DNA of 64,000 nt, taken from the NCBI RefSeq assembly GCF_003319175.1, contig NZ_QOHK01000010.1, forward strand, positions 35,414 to 99,413. Direction: 5' to 3'. Position numbers and translations under genes: made by a program. Source of the DNA: Blastococcus sp. TF02-8. GTDB lineage: Bacteria; Actinomycetota; Actinomycetes; Mycobacteriales; Geodermatophilaceae. The notes beneath the pieces were generated by a model. The model did not search any database. It saw only the letters and a list, made by a program, of their open reading frames with translations, and had not been told where the DNA came from. Each line of letters opens with the position of its first letter. Position 1 is the first letter of the stretch. Below are positions 26,518 to 35,755 of this stretch, in pieces.

Positions 26518-27807
26518 TCAGGGGAGGAGTCCCAGCAGCAGGTGGGCGTTCAGGCCGGTGATCAGCGCGGCCACCACGCATCCCGCAGCGGTCGTGACCC
26601 GCCGGTTCACCCATCCGCCCATGAGGTCGCGGCGGCTGGTGAGCCAGAGCAGCGGCACCAGTGCGAACGGGATGCCGAACGAGAGCACCACCTGCGACCA
26701 GACCAGGGCGCTGGTCGGGTCCCCACCCAGCACCAGGATCCCGAGCGCCGGAGCCAGGGTGAGCAGTCGGCGCGCGAGGACGGGGATGTGCCGGCGCAGG
26801 AAGCCGGCCATGACGACCTGCCCGGCGTGCGTGCCCACCGACGACGACGCGAACCCGGACGCGAGGAGGGCCAGGGCGAAGGCGACGGCGGCGCCCGAGC
26901 CGAGCTGGTCGCCCAGGCCCGCGTGCACGCCCTCCAGCGTGTCGGCCTGCCCGCCGCCGGTGAACAGCTGCGCGGCGATGATCAGCATCGCGGCGTTGAC
27001 CAGCCCGGCCAGCCCCATCGCGAGGACGACGTCCAGCCGCTGGGCCCGCAGCAGCCTCCGCCGGCCGCCCTCGGTCCGGCCTGCGGTGACGACGTCGCCG
27101 TAGCGGCCGGGGGTCAGCGCGGAGTGCACGTAGATGACGTGGGGCATCACCGTGGCGCCCAGGATCCCCGTGGCCAGCACGATGCTCTCCGAGCCGTCGA
27201 AGGACGGCACCATGCCGCCGGCGACCCCGCCGAGGTCCACCCCGGCGCCGACCAGGGTGTACCCGAACCCGAGGCCGACGACGAGCAGCAGACCGGTGAT
27301 GACCCGTTCGAACGGCCGGTGCCCGCGGGACTGCGCGGCCAGGAGGACGAAGGCGACGACGGCGGTGATCAGCCCACCGACCGGCAGCGGCACTCCGAAC
27401 AGCAGGTTCAGTGCCACCGCGCCGCCCACGATCTCGGCGAGGTCCGTGGCGATGGCGACCGCCTCGGCCTGCAGCCACAGCACGCGGGTCACCGGGCGTG
27501 GCAGCCGCTCCCGGCACAGGGTGGCGAGGTCCCGCCCGGTGGCCAGCCCCAGCTTCGCGGTCAGCGTCTGGACGAGCATCGCCATGAGGTTGGCCGCCAC
27601 GATCACCCAGAGCAGCGTGTAGCCGAAGGCCGCTCCGCCCGAGAAGTTGGTGGCGAAGTTGCCGGGATCGACGTAGGCCACGGCGGCGACGAACGCCGGC
27701 CCGAGCATGGGCCAGATCCGCCGCCTGCCCGCCGGGGGAGCGGGGGGCCGTGGGGCGCCCACCAGGGTGGTGGGGAGGACGGCGGCCTCGGTCTTCGACA
27801 GGTACAC
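26518..27807 (-). CDS. mntH: NRAMP-family divalent metal transporter (MntH)
   Basis: A 429-residue protein with about 11 hydrophobic helices. The metal-binding unwound helices are intact: helix 1 has AYVDPGNFATNF (DPGN at about 47-50) and helix 6 has TVMPHVIYVHSAL with the MPH motif. These residues coordinate Mn(II) or Fe(II) in Nramp transporters; import is proton-coupled. The start is GTG at 27807 (MYLSKTEAAVLPT); the longer open frame upstream is not family-like. The 176-bp region to the divergent SDR gene should hold its promoter, but no MntR or DtxR box was clear enough to mark. Confidence 0.92.
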   Translation of the reverse strand: MYLSKTEAAVLPTTLVGAPRPPAPPAGRRRIWPMLGPAFVAAVAYVDPGNFATNFSGGAAFGYTLLWVIVAANLMAMLVQTLTAKLGLATGRDLATLCRERLPRPVTRVLWLQAEAVAIATDLAEIVGGAVALNLLFGVPLPVGGLITAVVAFVLLAAQSRGHRPFERVITGLLLVVGLGFGYTLVGAGVDLGGVAGGMVPSFDGSESIVLATGILGATVMPHVIYVHSALTPGRYGDVVTAGRTEGGRRRLLRAQRLDVVLAMGLAGLVNAAMLIIAAQLFTGGGQADTLEGVHAGLGDQLGSGAAVAFALALLASGFASSSVGTHAGQVVMAGFLRRHIPVLARRLLTLAPALGILVLGGDPTSALVWSQVVLSFGIPFALVPLLWLTSRRDLMGGWVNRRVTTAAGCVVAALITGLNAHLLLGLLP

Positions 27808-27983
27808 GGCGGCCTCGCAGGCGGGAGACGAACGGCGGTCGCTCCTGTCCTGCCCGCCGGGGGTGTCACGCCCGGGCCGATCCGTGGCCCCCGGGGGCCA
27901 CGGTCGTGGCCCGTCACCGGACAGGCGTGGCTGCCGGCCGGAGCGGGAAGGAACGGTCCGCCCGCACCGACTTGGAGGTCTCC

Positions 27984-28790
27984 GTGACCGAAGCAGCATC
28001 GCCCCGCCCCCTCGCCCTCGTGACCGGCGCTTCCAGCGGCATCGGTCTGGAGCTGGCCAAGCAGTTCGCCGACAACGGCTTCGACCTGATCGTGGTGGCG
28101 GAGGACGGAGAGCTGGACGCCGCGAAGCTCCAGCTGCAGCAGCGGGGTGCCGCTGTCTCCGACATCCGGGCGGACCTGCGGCAGCGGCCCGAGGTGGAGA
28201 AGGTGGTCGCTGCCGTGCGGGGCGCCGGCCGGCCGCTGGACGCCGCGGCCCTCAACGCCGGCGTCGGTGTGGGCGGGCCGTTCGTCGAGACGGACCTGGA
28301 CGCGGAGCTCGACCTGGTGGCGCTCAACTGCGTCTCGACGATGCACCTGGCCAAGCGCGTCGCCCAGGACATGGTGGCCCGCAACGCCGGCCGGATCCTG
28401 TTCACGTCCTCGGTCGCCTCGCAGGCGCCGCAACCGTTCCAGGCCGTGTACGGCGCGTCCAAGGCGTTCGTCCAGTCGCTCGCCCTCGCGCTGCGCGAGG
28501 AGATCGCCAGCACCGACGTGACCGTCACGGCGATGCTCCCGGGGCCCACCGACACGGAGTTCTTCGACCGGGCGGAGCTCACCGACACCGCGCTGGGGGC
28601 CATGGAGAACAAGGACGACCCGGCCCAGGTCGCCGCCCAGGGCTTCGCCGGGCTCATGAAGGGCGAGGCGACCGTGTTCGCCGGGTCGCTCGCCAGCAAG
28701 GCGATGGGGCGGCTGTCGGCCATGACGCCCGACACGGTGGCGGCCAAGACGGTGAAGCCCATGGCGGCGCCGGGGTCCGGAGGGAGCTGA
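27984..28790 (+). CDS. Short-chain dehydrogenase/reductase
   Basis: A 268-residue classical SDR. The cofactor motif is TGASSGIGLELAKQ, the NAG motif is LNAGVGVGG, and the catalytic set is Ser in LFTSSVAS with YGASKAF (YxxxK). The chain continues beyond the usual 245-250 residues with an Ala-rich tail. The start is GTG 27984 behind GGAGG. The substrate is unknown. The C-terminal half resembles a set of actinobacterial SDRs sometimes annotated as DltE-like, but nothing nearby confirms a pathway. The GNAT gene follows 25 bp later. Confidence 0.87.
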   Translation: MTEAASPRPLALVTGASSGIGLELAKQFADNGFDLIVVAEDGELDAAKLQLQQRGAAVSDIRADLRQRPEVEKVVAAVRGAGRPLDAAALNAGVGVGGPFVETDLDAELDLVALNCVSTMHLAKRVAQDMVARNAGRILFTSSVASQAPQPFQAVYGASKAFVQSLALALREEIASTDVTVTAMLPGPTDTEFFDRAELTDTALGAMENKDDPAQVAAQGFAGLMKGEATVFAGSLASKAMGRLSAMTPDTVAAKTVKPMAAPGSGGS

Positions 28791-28815
28791 CCCCCGCCCG
28801 GGGCACGATCGGGGG

Positions 28816-29370
28816 GTGCAGACGCCACCGCTGGACCTCGGAGAGCTTCTCCTGCGCCCCTGGCGGGACGACGACGTCGACACCGTCTTCGTCCTGCAGC
28901 AGGACGCCGCGTCGCGGCTGTGGGCCGGTGGCGGGGGCCTGGAGACCCGGGACGACGCGGCGGCGCTGGTCGGGCGGCTGCGCGACCAGGAGAACCGCGC
29001 GTCCTGGGCGGTGGTCGGCGCCGCGACCGGCGCGCTCCTCGGCTCGGTTACGGTGCACTCGATCGAGCTGCCGCTGGGCAACGCGGAGGTCGGGTACTGG
29101 ACGGCCGGGACGGCGCGCGGGCGCGGCGTCGCCCCTCGTGCGGTCGACGCCGCCTGCCGTTGGGTGTTCGCCACGCTGGGTGTGGACCGGGTCGAGCTCT
29201 GTCACGCCGTGGAGAACGCCGCCTCGGCGCGGGTCGCGGCGAAGGCCGGGTTCACCCACGAGGGCCGGCTGCGCCGCTCGTTCCGCTACGGCGACGGCGT
29301 GAAGCACGACGAGCTGCTCTGGTCCAGGCTCGCCGACGACCCGCTGCCGAGGCTCAGCATCCGCAGCTGA
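28816..29370 (+). CDS. GNAT acetyltransferase, RimJ/RimL-like
   Basis: A 184-residue acetyltransferase of the ribosomal-protein N-acetyltransferase type. The acetyl-CoA binding stretch corresponds to VGYWTAGTARGRGVAPRAV (R/Q-x-x-G-x-G/A variant), followed by ELCHAVENAASARVAAKAGF (the typical NxxSxxxAxKxGF). It presumably acetylates an amino-terminal or small-molecule amine. Its 3' end overlaps the 3' end of the convergent rhodanese gene by 17 bp, a true antisense overlap between two good genes. Confidence 0.88.
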   Translation: MQTPPLDLGELLLRPWRDDDVDTVFVLQQDAASRLWAGGGGLETRDDAAALVGRLRDQENRASWAVVGAATGALLGSVTVHSIELPLGNAEVGYWTAGTARGRGVAPRAVDAACRWVFATLGVDRVELCHAVENAASARVAAKAGFTHEGRLRRSFRYGDGVKHDELLWSRLADDPLPRLSIRS

Positions 29371-29797
29371 CCGCAGGCGCGACCAGGGGATCGGCCGGGG
29401 CGGTCCGCACGCCGTCGGCGGTCTCGACCGGCAGTCCCTCGCGCGCCCAGTACTCGAAGCCGCCGATCATCTCGCGCACCCGGAATCCCAGCAGGGACAG
29501 CGCCAGGGCCGCTCGGGTCGCGCCGTTGCAGGCGGGGCTCCAGCAGTAGGCCACGACCGGGACCGAGCGGTCCAGCTCGGCCTCCGCACGGGCGGCGATC
29601 TCCCGGCCGGGGAGGTGCACGGCTCCGGGGACGTGCCCGCGGTCCCACGCCTCGCGGCTGCGGCTGTCCAGCAGGACGAACCCCGGGTCGCCCGAGTCGA
29701 GGGCGGCGGCGACGTCGGTCGGGTCGGTCTCCACCGCCAGTCGGCGGGCGAAGAAGGTAGCGGCGTCGTCCGGGGCGGTGCTCCAGTCGGTGATCAT
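29354..29797 (-). CDS. Rhodanese-domain sulfurtransferase
   Basis: A 147-residue single rhodanese domain. FVLLDSRSREAWDRGHVPGAVHLPG gives the substrate-side motif, and the active-site loop YCWSPACNGATRAA supplies the catalytic Cys of CNGATR. A second Cys precedes it, and the chain ends in CGC, so redox cycling is possible. Single-domain rhodaneses move sulfane sulfur or serve detoxification. ATG at 29797. The stop overlaps the convergent GNAT gene. Confidence 0.9.
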   Translation of the reverse strand: MITDWSTAPDDAATFFARRLAVETDPTDVAAALDSGDPGFVLLDSRSREAWDRGHVPGAVHLPGREIAARAEAELDRSVPVVAYCWSPACNGATRAALALSLLGFRVREMIGGFEYWAREGLPVETADGVRTAPADPLVAPAVSCGC

Positions 29798-29869
29798 GGT
29801 CGCGACGCTAGGGACGCCGTCCCGTCGCGGCGAGGCCGTCCCCTGCCAACGACCGCAGCACCTCTGCCG

Positions 29870-30556
29870 TCAGAGCGGCACGGCGATCCGTTCGGGTGCC
29901 GGGCGGTCCAGCGCGCGCGCGAGGTCCGCAGGGACCGGAGCCAGACCCGCCCCGGCCAGGACGACGTCGCGGACGAACACGTGCCAGCGGTGCGCGTGGC
30001 GCAGCATGCTGTGCCCGCCGGCGATCGTGAACCGGGCGACGTCCGCGCCCGCGGCGGCGGCGCGCTCGGCGAACTCCTCCGAGAGCCGGGCGGGGACCCA
30101 GCGGTCGCCGCGACCGTGCAGGATCGTGAGCGACCGGCCGCGCAGGTGGTCCACCGGCTCGCCCGGTGGCGTCCACGGTGCCAGCGCGCACACCGCGGCG
30201 ACGCCGTCGGCACCGCCGGCGCGGAGCACCGCCCGGCCGCCCATCGAGTGGCCGACGAGCACCACCGGCAGGCCCGGGTTCTCCCTCCGGATCTCCTCGA
30301 GGGCCCAGCGGACGTCGGCGTAGGCGTCCGCCGCGGCGCCGTTCCAGCCGGCGACCCGGTAGCGCAGCAGGTGCGTGGTTAGCGCGGCATCGGCCGCCGC
30401 ACCGGACACGAACTGCTCGACGGCCCGCATGCGTACGAGGGACAGAGCCCGTTCCTTCGGTGGCTCGACGCTGGCCACCGTTCCGCCGTGGCAGAACAGC
30501 GCGACCGCGCGCGGCGCACCCGCCGCCGGGCGGGTCTCCAGGACCGGCCCGGTCAC
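29870..30556 (-). CDS. Alpha/beta hydrolase
   Basis: A 228-residue alpha/beta hydrolase. FCHGGTVAS gives the oxyanion region, GHSMGG carries the nucleophile Ser, HGRGDRWVP the acid residue and AGGHSMLRH the catalytic His. The early pattern resembles small dienelactone-hydrolase-like or lysophospholipase-like hydrolases. The GTG start at 30556 overlaps the stop of the small membrane gene upstream by 4 bp. Substrate unknown. Confidence 0.85.
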   Translation of the reverse strand: MTGPVLETRPAAGAPRAVALFCHGGTVASVEPPKERALSLVRMRAVEQFVSGAAADAALTTHLLRYRVAGWNGAAADAYADVRWALEEIRRENPGLPVVLVGHSMGGRAVLRAGGADGVAAVCALAPWTPPGEPVDHLRGRSLTILHGRGDRWVPARLSEEFAERAAAAGADVARFTIAGGHSMLRHAHRWHVFVRDVVLAGAGLAPVPADLARALDRPAPERIAVPL

Positions 30557-30759
30557 CCCCGCCGTCCGCGTCGTCCGCGGAGCGTGGCCCGGGCCCGGTC
30601 CCCGAGATCTCCGGCCCGGAGCAGTGCCCCGCTGACGGCGGAGGGCCCGCGCCGGCGCTGCAGCGCCAGGCCGAGGCGCCGCAGCAGGCCGGTGGCCAGC
30701 GGGACGACGACGGTCAGCAGCAGCCAGGTGCGCAGCCGGCTGGTCAGGAAGAGCCACAT
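30553..30759 (-). CDS. Small single-span membrane protein
   Basis: A 68-residue protein starting [20 protein letters not shown], one hydrophobic helix at about 10-25, then a strongly basic tail with RRRG and RGRRGRRG runs. It overlaps the hydrolase start by 4 bp, which argues for real translation and coupling. Codon use and the tidy helix-then-basic layout look genuine despite its size. Function unknown; such proteins often anchor to the inner face of the membrane. Confidence 0.65.
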   Translation of the reverse strand: MWLFLTSRLRTWLLLTVVVPLATGLLRRLGLALQRRRGPSAVSGALLRAGDLGDRARATLRGRRGRRG

Positions 30760-30787
30760 GACCGGCCCCTTACCCAGGTCCGGCCGC

Positions 30788-31810
30788 TCACGCCTGGTCG
30801 TCGGAGAGGCGGACGACCATCTTCCCGGTGTTCCCGCCGCGCAGGAGGTCCAGGAAGGTGTCGACCGCGCTGTCGAGCCCCTCGCGCACGGTCTCGCGGA
30901 CGACGAGCTTCCCGTCGCGCAGCCAGCCGGAGACCGCCTCGGCGAAGGCGGGCTGCAGGTCGGTGTGGTCGCCGACGATGAAGCCGCGCAGGCTGAGCTT
31001 CTTGGTGACCAGCATGAACATGTTGCGCGGCCCGGGCTGCGGCTCGGTGGCGTTGTAGCCGGAGATCGCCCCGCACAGCGCGGCCCGGCCGTGCTCGGTG
31101 AACGCGCCGATCGCGGCCTCCAGGTGCTCGCCGCCGACGTTGTCGAAGAAGACGTCGATGCCGCCGGGAGCCGCCGCCCGCAGCTGCTCGGCGACCGGCC
31201 CGTCGTGGTAGTCGAAGGCGGCGGTGAAGCCGAGCTCCTCGGTCAGCCAGCGCACCTTCTCCGGCGTGCCGGCGCTGCCGATGACCGCCGAGGCGCCGCT
31301 GAGCCGGGCGAACTGCCCGACAAGGCTGCCCACCGCGCCCGCCGCTCCGGAGACGAACACGGTGTCGCCCTCCCTGAACTCGGCCAGCCGGAACAGGCCG
31401 GCGTAGGCGGTGAGGCCGGGCATGCCGAGCACGCCGAGGTGGTAGCTCGGCGGGACGCCGGGCAGGTCGGGCAGCACGCGGACGTGCTTCGCGTCCAGCA
31501 CGGCGACGTCCCGCCAGGCGGCGTCGGCGAGCACCAGGGCGCCCTCGGGCACGTCGGGGGAGCGGGACTCGACCACCCGGCCCACGGCGCCGCCCTTCAT
31601 CGTCTCGCCGATCTCCCAGGCCGCGGCGTAGGACTTGCCGGCGTTCATCCGGCCCCGCATGTAGGGGTCGACCGACATGACGAGCATGCGGACGACGACC
31701 TGCCCGTCGGAGGGGTCGGGCCGGTCGAGCTCGACCAGCCGGAAGTCGTCGGGGGTGGGCTCGCCCACGGGGCGGGCGGCCAGCTGCCATTCACGCGTGT
31801 GCACGGTCAC
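30788..31810 (-). CDS. NADP-dependent medium-chain oxidoreductase (enone/15-oxoprostaglandin reductase type)
   Basis: A 340-residue zinc-independent MDR protein. Family landmarks are [14 protein letters not shown] near the start, [11 protein letters not shown], the NADP-binding [16 protein letters not shown] and [13 protein letters not shown]. The family (leukotriene B4 12-hydroxydehydrogenase, CurA and prostaglandin reductase types) reduces alpha,beta-unsaturated ketones and aldehydes with NADPH. The start is GTG at 31810, with a second in-frame GTG two codons later. The MsrA gene starts divergently 69 bp away, so both could answer to oxidative or electrophile stress. Confidence 0.9.
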   Translation of the reverse strand: MTVHTREWQLAARPVGEPTPDDFRLVELDRPDPSDGQVVVRMLVMSVDPYMRGRMNAGKSYAAAWEIGETMKGGAVGRVVESRSPDVPEGALVLADAAWRDVAVLDAKHVRVLPDLPGVPPSYHLGVLGMPGLTAYAGLFRLAEFREGDTVFVSGAAGAVGSLVGQFARLSGASAVIGSAGTPEKVRWLTEELGFTAAFDYHDGPVAEQLRAAAPGGIDVFFDNVGGEHLEAAIGAFTEHGRAALCGAISGYNATEPQPGPRNMFMLVTKKLSLRGFIVGDHTDLQPAFAEAVSGWLRDGKLVVRETVREGLDSAVDTFLDLLRGGNTGKMVVRLSDDQA

Positions 31811-31879
31811 CCCGCGATCATGCGCCCGACCAGGTGCATCGCGCGCCACCGGGTTGCAGGGCGGGCATACGCTCGGGCC

Positions 31880-32533
31880 ATGTTGTTCTCCCGCGCGAAG
31901 ACCGAGCTGGTGGCACCCGAGGGCGCCCTGCCGGGCCGTCCCGACCCGCTGCCCCACGTGCCCGAGGTGCACGCGGTCAACGGCAACCGCATCCAGCCGC
32001 CGTTCCCCGACGGCATGCAGACCGCCGTCTTCGGCGCCGGCTGCTTCTGGGGCGTGGAGAAGGTCTTCTGGGAGACGCCGGGCATCTACTCGACGGCCGC
32101 CGGCTACGCGGGTGGCTACACCCCGAACCCGACGTACGAGGAGGTCTGCTCGGCGCGCACCGGGCACACCGAGGTCGTGCTCGTCGTCTTCGACCCGGCG
32201 GTCATCTCCTACGAGCAGCTGCTCAAGGTGTTCTGGGAGGACCACGACCCGACGCAGGGGATGCGCCAGGGCAACGACATCGGCACCCAGTACCGCTCGG
32301 CGATCTACTACGCGACGCCCGAGCAGGAGGCTGCGGCCCGCGCCACCCGCGACGCCTACCAGGAGCGCCTCACGGCAGCCGGCTACGGCGAGATCACCAC
32401 CGAGATCGCGCCGCTGGGCGAGTTCTTCTACGCCGAGGACTACCACCAGCAGTACCTCTACAAGGTGCCCAACGGCTACTGCCCGGTGCACTCGACCGGC
32501 GTCTCCTGCCCGGTGGGTCTGCCGAACGTCTGA
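31880..32533 (+). CDS. msrA: Peptide methionine sulfoxide reductase A
   Basis: A 217-residue MsrA. The active site [12 protein letters not shown] places the catalytic Cys at 55; [24 protein letters not shown] and DYHQQYLYK complete the family pattern. A C-terminal [15 protein letters not shown] supplies candidate resolving cysteines. It reduces S-epimers of methionine sulfoxide and relies on thioredoxin. ATG at 31880. The 25- to 40-residue N-terminal extension ([19 protein letters not shown]) is normal for the actinobacterial form. Confidence 0.95.
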   Translation: MLFSRAKTELVAPEGALPGRPDPLPHVPEVHAVNGNRIQPPFPDGMQTAVFGAGCFWGVEKVFWETPGIYSTAAGYAGGYTPNPTYEEVCSARTGHTEVVLVVFDPAVISYEQLLKVFWEDHDPTQGMRQGNDIGTQYRSAIYYATPEQEAAARATRDAYQERLTAAGYGEITTEIAPLGEFFYAEDYHQQYLYKVPNGYCPVHSTGVSCPVGLPNV

Positions 32534-32721
32534 TCCCGGCGGCTGACACGGCCACCACCGTGCGGGCTCGTTCCGGGTCCGTCTGGTCTCGGGCCCCGGA
32601 CCGACCGGCCCCCGTCCGCACGTCGAGCTCGACGAGTTGGTCGTATCGAGGCCCCGCATTCCGACGCTGGTACGCATCCGGGCGGCAGGACACGACAGTG
32701 GCGTCGGGCAGAGTGGTGGCC

Positions 32722-33840
32722 ATGCCCGGCCCCGAACTGTTCGACCTGCTGCGGCGATACCCCGACGTCGAGGCGCCGGACCTGGTGGCCGTCGACGCGA
32801 CCGACCGCCTGCTCCTGGACGAGGCGGCTGCCGCTCTGGCGTTGGCAGGGCCGGGTGAGGTCGCCGTCGTCGACGACTCCTACGGGGCGCTGACCCTGGG
32901 TGCCGTGGAGTTGCACGGGGCGCGCGACGTCCGGGTCTCCCAGGACCTGCTGGTCGGCGAGCTGGCGCTGGCCGCCAACGCCGAGCGCGCCGGCCTCTCC
33001 GGCACCTACCGCTCCCTGCCTCTGGTCGAGGTCGCCGCCGGGGCGCGCGTGGTCCTGGTCCAGGCGCCCAAGGGCCTGGACGCGCTGCGGGAGATCGCGG
33101 AATCGGTCGCCGCCGTCGCGGCGCCCGACGTCACGCTGCTGGTCGGCGGGCGGGTGAAGCACATGACCCACGCGATGAACGACGTCCTCCGCGACTCGTT
33201 CGCCGACGTCTCGGCGACCCTGGCGCGGCAGAAGTCGCGGGTGCTGGTCGCCCGGCGCCCGCAGCCGAAGCCGTCGTCCTTCCCCCGGCAGCAATGGCAC
33301 GCGGAACTCGGCCTCACCGTCTGCGCCCACGGCGCGGCGTTCGCCGGGACCAAGGTCGACATCGGCACCCGGGCGCTGCTGGCCGCCCTGGACCGGATGC
33401 CGACGACGGGCACCGCGCTGGACCTCGGGTGCGGCACCGGTGTCCTCGCCGCGGCGCTGGCCGGGAGCCGGCCGGATCTGCAGGTCGTCGCGAGCGACCA
33501 GTCGGCGGCGGCCGTGGCCTCGGCCCGCGCGACGGCGGAGGTCAACGGGCTGGCGGACCGGATCCGGGTGGTCCGGGACGACGCCGCGGCGTCCCTGGCC
33601 GACGGGAGCGCGGACCTCGTCGTCCTGAACCCGCCGTTCCACGTGGGTGCCGCCGTCGTCACCACGGTGGCCGACCGGCTCTTCGCCGCGGCCGCGCGCG
33701 TGCTGCGTCCCGGCGGTGAGCTCTGGACGGTCTACAACTCCGCGCTGCGCTACCGGCCCGTGCTCGCCCGGCTGGTCGGCCCGACCCGCCTGGCGGCCCA
33801 GACGCCGAAGTTCACCGTCACCGCCTCCACGCGCTCCTGA
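32722..33840 (+). CDS. RsmC/RlmG-like rRNA guanine-N2 methyltransferase
   Basis: A 372-residue two-domain methyltransferase. The N-terminal half is a degenerate Rossmann domain; the C-terminal half has the SAM motif [12 protein letters not shown] (from about 232) and the catalytic NPPFHVG (from about 303). A linker with [10 protein letters not shown] joins them. Tandem Rossmann domains with NPPFH are the RsmC/RlmG pattern, enzymes that methylate N2 of a specific guanosine in 16S or 23S rRNA. Which rRNA position is methylated here is uncertain. ATG at 32722. Confidence 0.85.
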   Translation: MPGPELFDLLRRYPDVEAPDLVAVDATDRLLLDEAAAALALAGPGEVAVVDDSYGALTLGAVELHGARDVRVSQDLLVGELALAANAERAGLSGTYRSLPLVEVAAGARVVLVQAPKGLDALREIAESVAAVAAPDVTLLVGGRVKHMTHAMNDVLRDSFADVSATLARQKSRVLVARRPQPKPSSFPRQQWHAELGLTVCAHGAAFAGTKVDIGTRALLAALDRMPTTGTALDLGCGTGVLAAALAGSRPDLQVVASDQSAAAVASARATAEVNGLADRIRVVRDDAAASLADGSADLVVLNPPFHVGAAVVTTVADRLFAAAARVLRPGGELWTVYNSALRYRPVLARLVGPTRLAAQTPKFTVTASTRS

Positions 33841-33844
33841 CCTG

Positions 33845-33881
33845 CTGCAGCGGAACCAGATCGTCCGGGTTTCCGCTGTAG
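33845..33881. repeat. Inverted repeat flanking the chemoreceptor promoter element
   Basis: CTGCAGCGGAA (33845-33855) is a near-perfect inverted copy of TTCCGCTGTAG (33871-33881), with 10 of 11 positions pairing. It lies just after the methyltransferase stop and overlaps the promoter-like element, so it might be a terminator stem or an operator. Confidence 0.5.
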
Positions 33882-33905
33882 CCGATCCACGATCCGACCG
33901 AAGAA
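33871..33905 (+). promoter_or_regulatory. Promoter-like element upstream of chemoreceptor, copy A
   Basis: A 35-bp element starting TTCCGCTGTAGCCGATCC and ending GACCGAAGAA lies about 50 bp before the chemoreceptor start. Its GCCGAT block resembles the -10 of FliA/WhiG-type flagellar sigma promoters (GCCGATAA). The same 35 bp recur at 35584-35618 with 28 identities and no gaps. The link to a motility sigma factor is inferred only from that resemblance and from the chemoreceptor downstream. Confidence 0.5.
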
Positions 33906-33955
33906 CGCGATGCGGGTGGGAAGCGCCCGATCATGTCGGGGCCGATGGAGGCGTC

Positions 33956-35542
33956 GTGCTGCGTTCGTTCTGGATGGACCGCCCTCTGGGCGTCAAGCTT
34001 GCGGCACTGGTCGGGGCCGGTGCGCTGGCGCTGGGCGGATTCGCCGTCATCTCCGTTTCGGCGCTCCAGGACACCGGGGAGCGGGCCGACGACATCCTCG
34101 CCAGCACCGAGTCCACCGGCGATGCGCTGCTCGCGGACATGATGCACGACGCCGTGCGGGCCGACGTCCTGCAGGCGCTGCTCAGCGGCGGACGCGGCGA
34201 CCTGTACACGGCGGCGGTGTCCGACCTCGCCGACCACAGCGAGACCTTCCGCGGCCTGATCGAGGAGATCCTGCAGGAGGGGCTGAGCCCCGAGGTCACC
34301 GCCGCCACGGAGGCGGTGGCTCCCGCCGTCGAGGAGTACCTCGACTCCGCGCAGGCCATCATCGCGACCGCCGGCACGGACCCGGTCGCCGCCCAGGCCT
34401 CCTACCCGGAGTTCGCGGAAGCCTTCTCGGCGCTGGAGGACGCGCTGCCGACCATGAGCGACGCCATCACCGAGTTCGCCGAGCAGGCCGAGCGCACGAC
34501 CACCGACGAGCGCGGCACCGCCATCAGCATGTCGATCGCCGTCGCCGTCGGGGGCGTCCTCGTCCTCGGCCTCCTGGGCTGGATCGTCACCCGCTCGGTG
34601 GTCGGGCCGGTGCGCCGCGTCGCGGCCGTGCTCGACGCCCTCGCCGACGGCGACCTGCGCGCGTCCGCCGACGTGACCAGCAAGGACGAGGTGGGCCGGA
34701 TGGCCGGCTCCCTCGAGGCGTCGATGACGACGCTGCGGGCGCTGATGGCCGCCATCGGGGACAGCTCGACGACGCTGGCCTCGGCCACCGAGCAGCTGTC
34801 GGCCAGCGCCCAGGACATGGCCCGGCTCGCCGACGAGTCCTCGACCCAGAGCGGCATCGTCGCCGGAGCAGCGGTCCAGGTGTCGGAGAACGTGCAGACC
34901 GTCGCGGCGGGCTCGGAGGAGATGGGCACGTCCATCCGCGAGATCGCGCAGAACGCCAGCGAGGTGTCGCGGGTGGCCGGGCAGGCCGTGGTCGTCGCCG
35001 ACGACACGACGGCGACGGTCGCCAAGCTGGGGGAGTCCTCGCTGGAGATCGCCGGCGTCGTCAAGGTCATCACGAGCATCGCGGAGCAGACGAACCTGCT
35101 GGCGCTCAACGCCACCATCGAAGCGGCCCGCGCCGGTGAGGCGGGCAAGGGGTTCGCCGTCGTCGCCAACGAGGTCAAGGAGCTGGCCCAGGAGACGGCG
35201 AAGGCCACCGAGGACATCTCCCGCCGGGTCGGCACCATCCAGGCCGACACCGACGGCGCGGTCCGGGCCATCGGCGAGATCTCGGCGATCATCGCCCGGA
35301 TCAACGACGCGCAGTCCACGATCGCCGCGGCCGTCGAGGAGCAGACGGCGACGACGAACGAGATGAACCGCAACGTGGCCGAGGCGGCGACCTCCGCCGG
35401 CCAGATCGCGCAGAACATCGACGCGGTGGCCGCGGCGACCGTGTCCACGACCCGCGCCATGGGCGATGCGCAGGCCGCGATCGACGAGGTGGCCCGCATG
35501 GCGTCCTCGTTGAATTCCTCGATCGCCGCGTTCCGGTACTGA
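33956..35542 (+). CDS. Methyl-accepting chemotaxis protein, two-span membrane type
   Basis: A 528-residue chemoreceptor. TM1 is at about 11-33, an extracytoplasmic helical sensor (4HB-like) spans about 34-190, TM2 is at about 192-214, HAMP at about 215-268, and the signalling domain runs from about 290 to 520. The conserved hairpin tip is intact: [20 protein letters not shown], then [19 protein letters not shown]. Ligand class is not evident. GTG at 33956 has a GGAGG ribosome site. No CheW-binding or CheR-tethering pentapeptide is seen at the C-terminus (ends AAFRY). It implies that the organism has a CheA/CheW pathway, encoded elsewhere. Confidence 0.93.
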   Translation: MLRSFWMDRPLGVKLAALVGAGALALGGFAVISVSALQDTGERADDILASTESTGDALLADMMHDAVRADVLQALLSGGRGDLYTAAVSDLADHSETFRGLIEEILQEGLSPEVTAATEAVAPAVEEYLDSAQAIIATAGTDPVAAQASYPEFAEAFSALEDALPTMSDAITEFAEQAERTTTDERGTAISMSIAVAVGGVLVLGLLGWIVTRSVVGPVRRVAAVLDALADGDLRASADVTSKDEVGRMAGSLEASMTTLRALMAAIGDSSTTLASATEQLSASAQDMARLADESSTQSGIVAGAAVQVSENVQTVAAGSEEMGTSIREIAQNASEVSRVAGQAVVVADDTTATVAKLGESSLEIAGVVKVITSIAEQTNLLALNATIEAARAGEAGKGFAVVANEVKELAQETAKATEDISRRVGTIQADTDGAVRAIGEISAIIARINDAQSTIAAAVEEQTATTNEMNRNVAEAATSAGQIAQNIDAVAAATVSTTRAMGDAQAAIDEVARMASSLNSSIAAFRY

Positions 35543-35583
35543 GCGGAGCATTCCGGAACCGGAAAGGTCCTCCGTTCGGGTGG

Positions 35584-35618
35584 TTCCGCTGTAGTCGGTC
35601 CAGCCCCCGACCGATGAA
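35584..35618 (+). promoter_or_regulatory. Promoter-like element, copy B, downstream of chemoreceptor
   Basis: TTCCGCTGTAGTCGGTCC to GACCGATGAA matches copy A at 28 of 35 positions. It points rightwards, but no + strand gene follows; the next gene is leftward. Two strong hairpins (35659-35698 and 35707-35738) lie downstream. Either it drives a short non-coding RNA or it is the leader of a second chemoreceptor gene that was lost. Confidence 0.45.
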
Positions 35619-35706
35619 GGGGGCACGCGGCACCGGGAACGCCCGGTTCCGGCAACTTGGTCGCGGGGCCCGGCGCATGACGCGGCGCCGGGGCGACCTG
35701 GGGGGA
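35619..35706 (+). ncRNA. Candidate small RNA between chemoreceptor and phosphoribosyltransferase genes
   Basis: This is a hypothesis only. The 90-bp interval between promoter-like copy B and the terminator hairpin contains a long stem closed by GGTCGC (35659-35664) and GCGACC (35693-35698), with GCCCGGCGC pairing to GCGCCGGGGC inside, plus a smaller CCGGGAAC/GTTCCGG-type repeat at about 35634-35652. A promoter-like element, a structured body and a terminator in an otherwise empty 213-bp gap is the layout expected of an sRNA gene. No known RNA family was recognised. Confidence 0.3.
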
Positions 35707-35738
35707 CGACGGCGGCGGGAGCGATCCCGCCGCCGTCG
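35707..35738. terminator. Perfect 14-bp hairpin, bidirectional terminator
   Basis: Arms CGACGGCGGCGGGA (35707-35720) and TCCCGCCGCCGTCG (35725-35738) pair perfectly around a GCGA tetraloop (GNRA type). It stands between the convergent chemoreceptor and phosphoribosyltransferase genes, 17 bases from the stop of the latter, as expected for a shared terminator. There is no U-tract, which is usual in high-GC Actinobacteria. Confidence 0.8.
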
Positions 35739-35755
35739 GTCTGTCCTGACCCGGG

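Noticed and set aside
26321..27517. Upstream extension of the ykoE frame
   Set aside because: It would translate the TPP aptamer and part of mntH antisense; ATG 26320 with its ribosome site is decisive.
27808..27983. Manganese-responsive riboswitch or MntR box before mntH
   Set aside because: The region is GC-rich with some hairpin potential (CCCCCGGGGG-like), but no known consensus is met.
30488..31879. Upstream extension of the msrA frame
   Set aside because: Antisense to the enone reductase, repetitive composition; MsrA homology starts after 31880.
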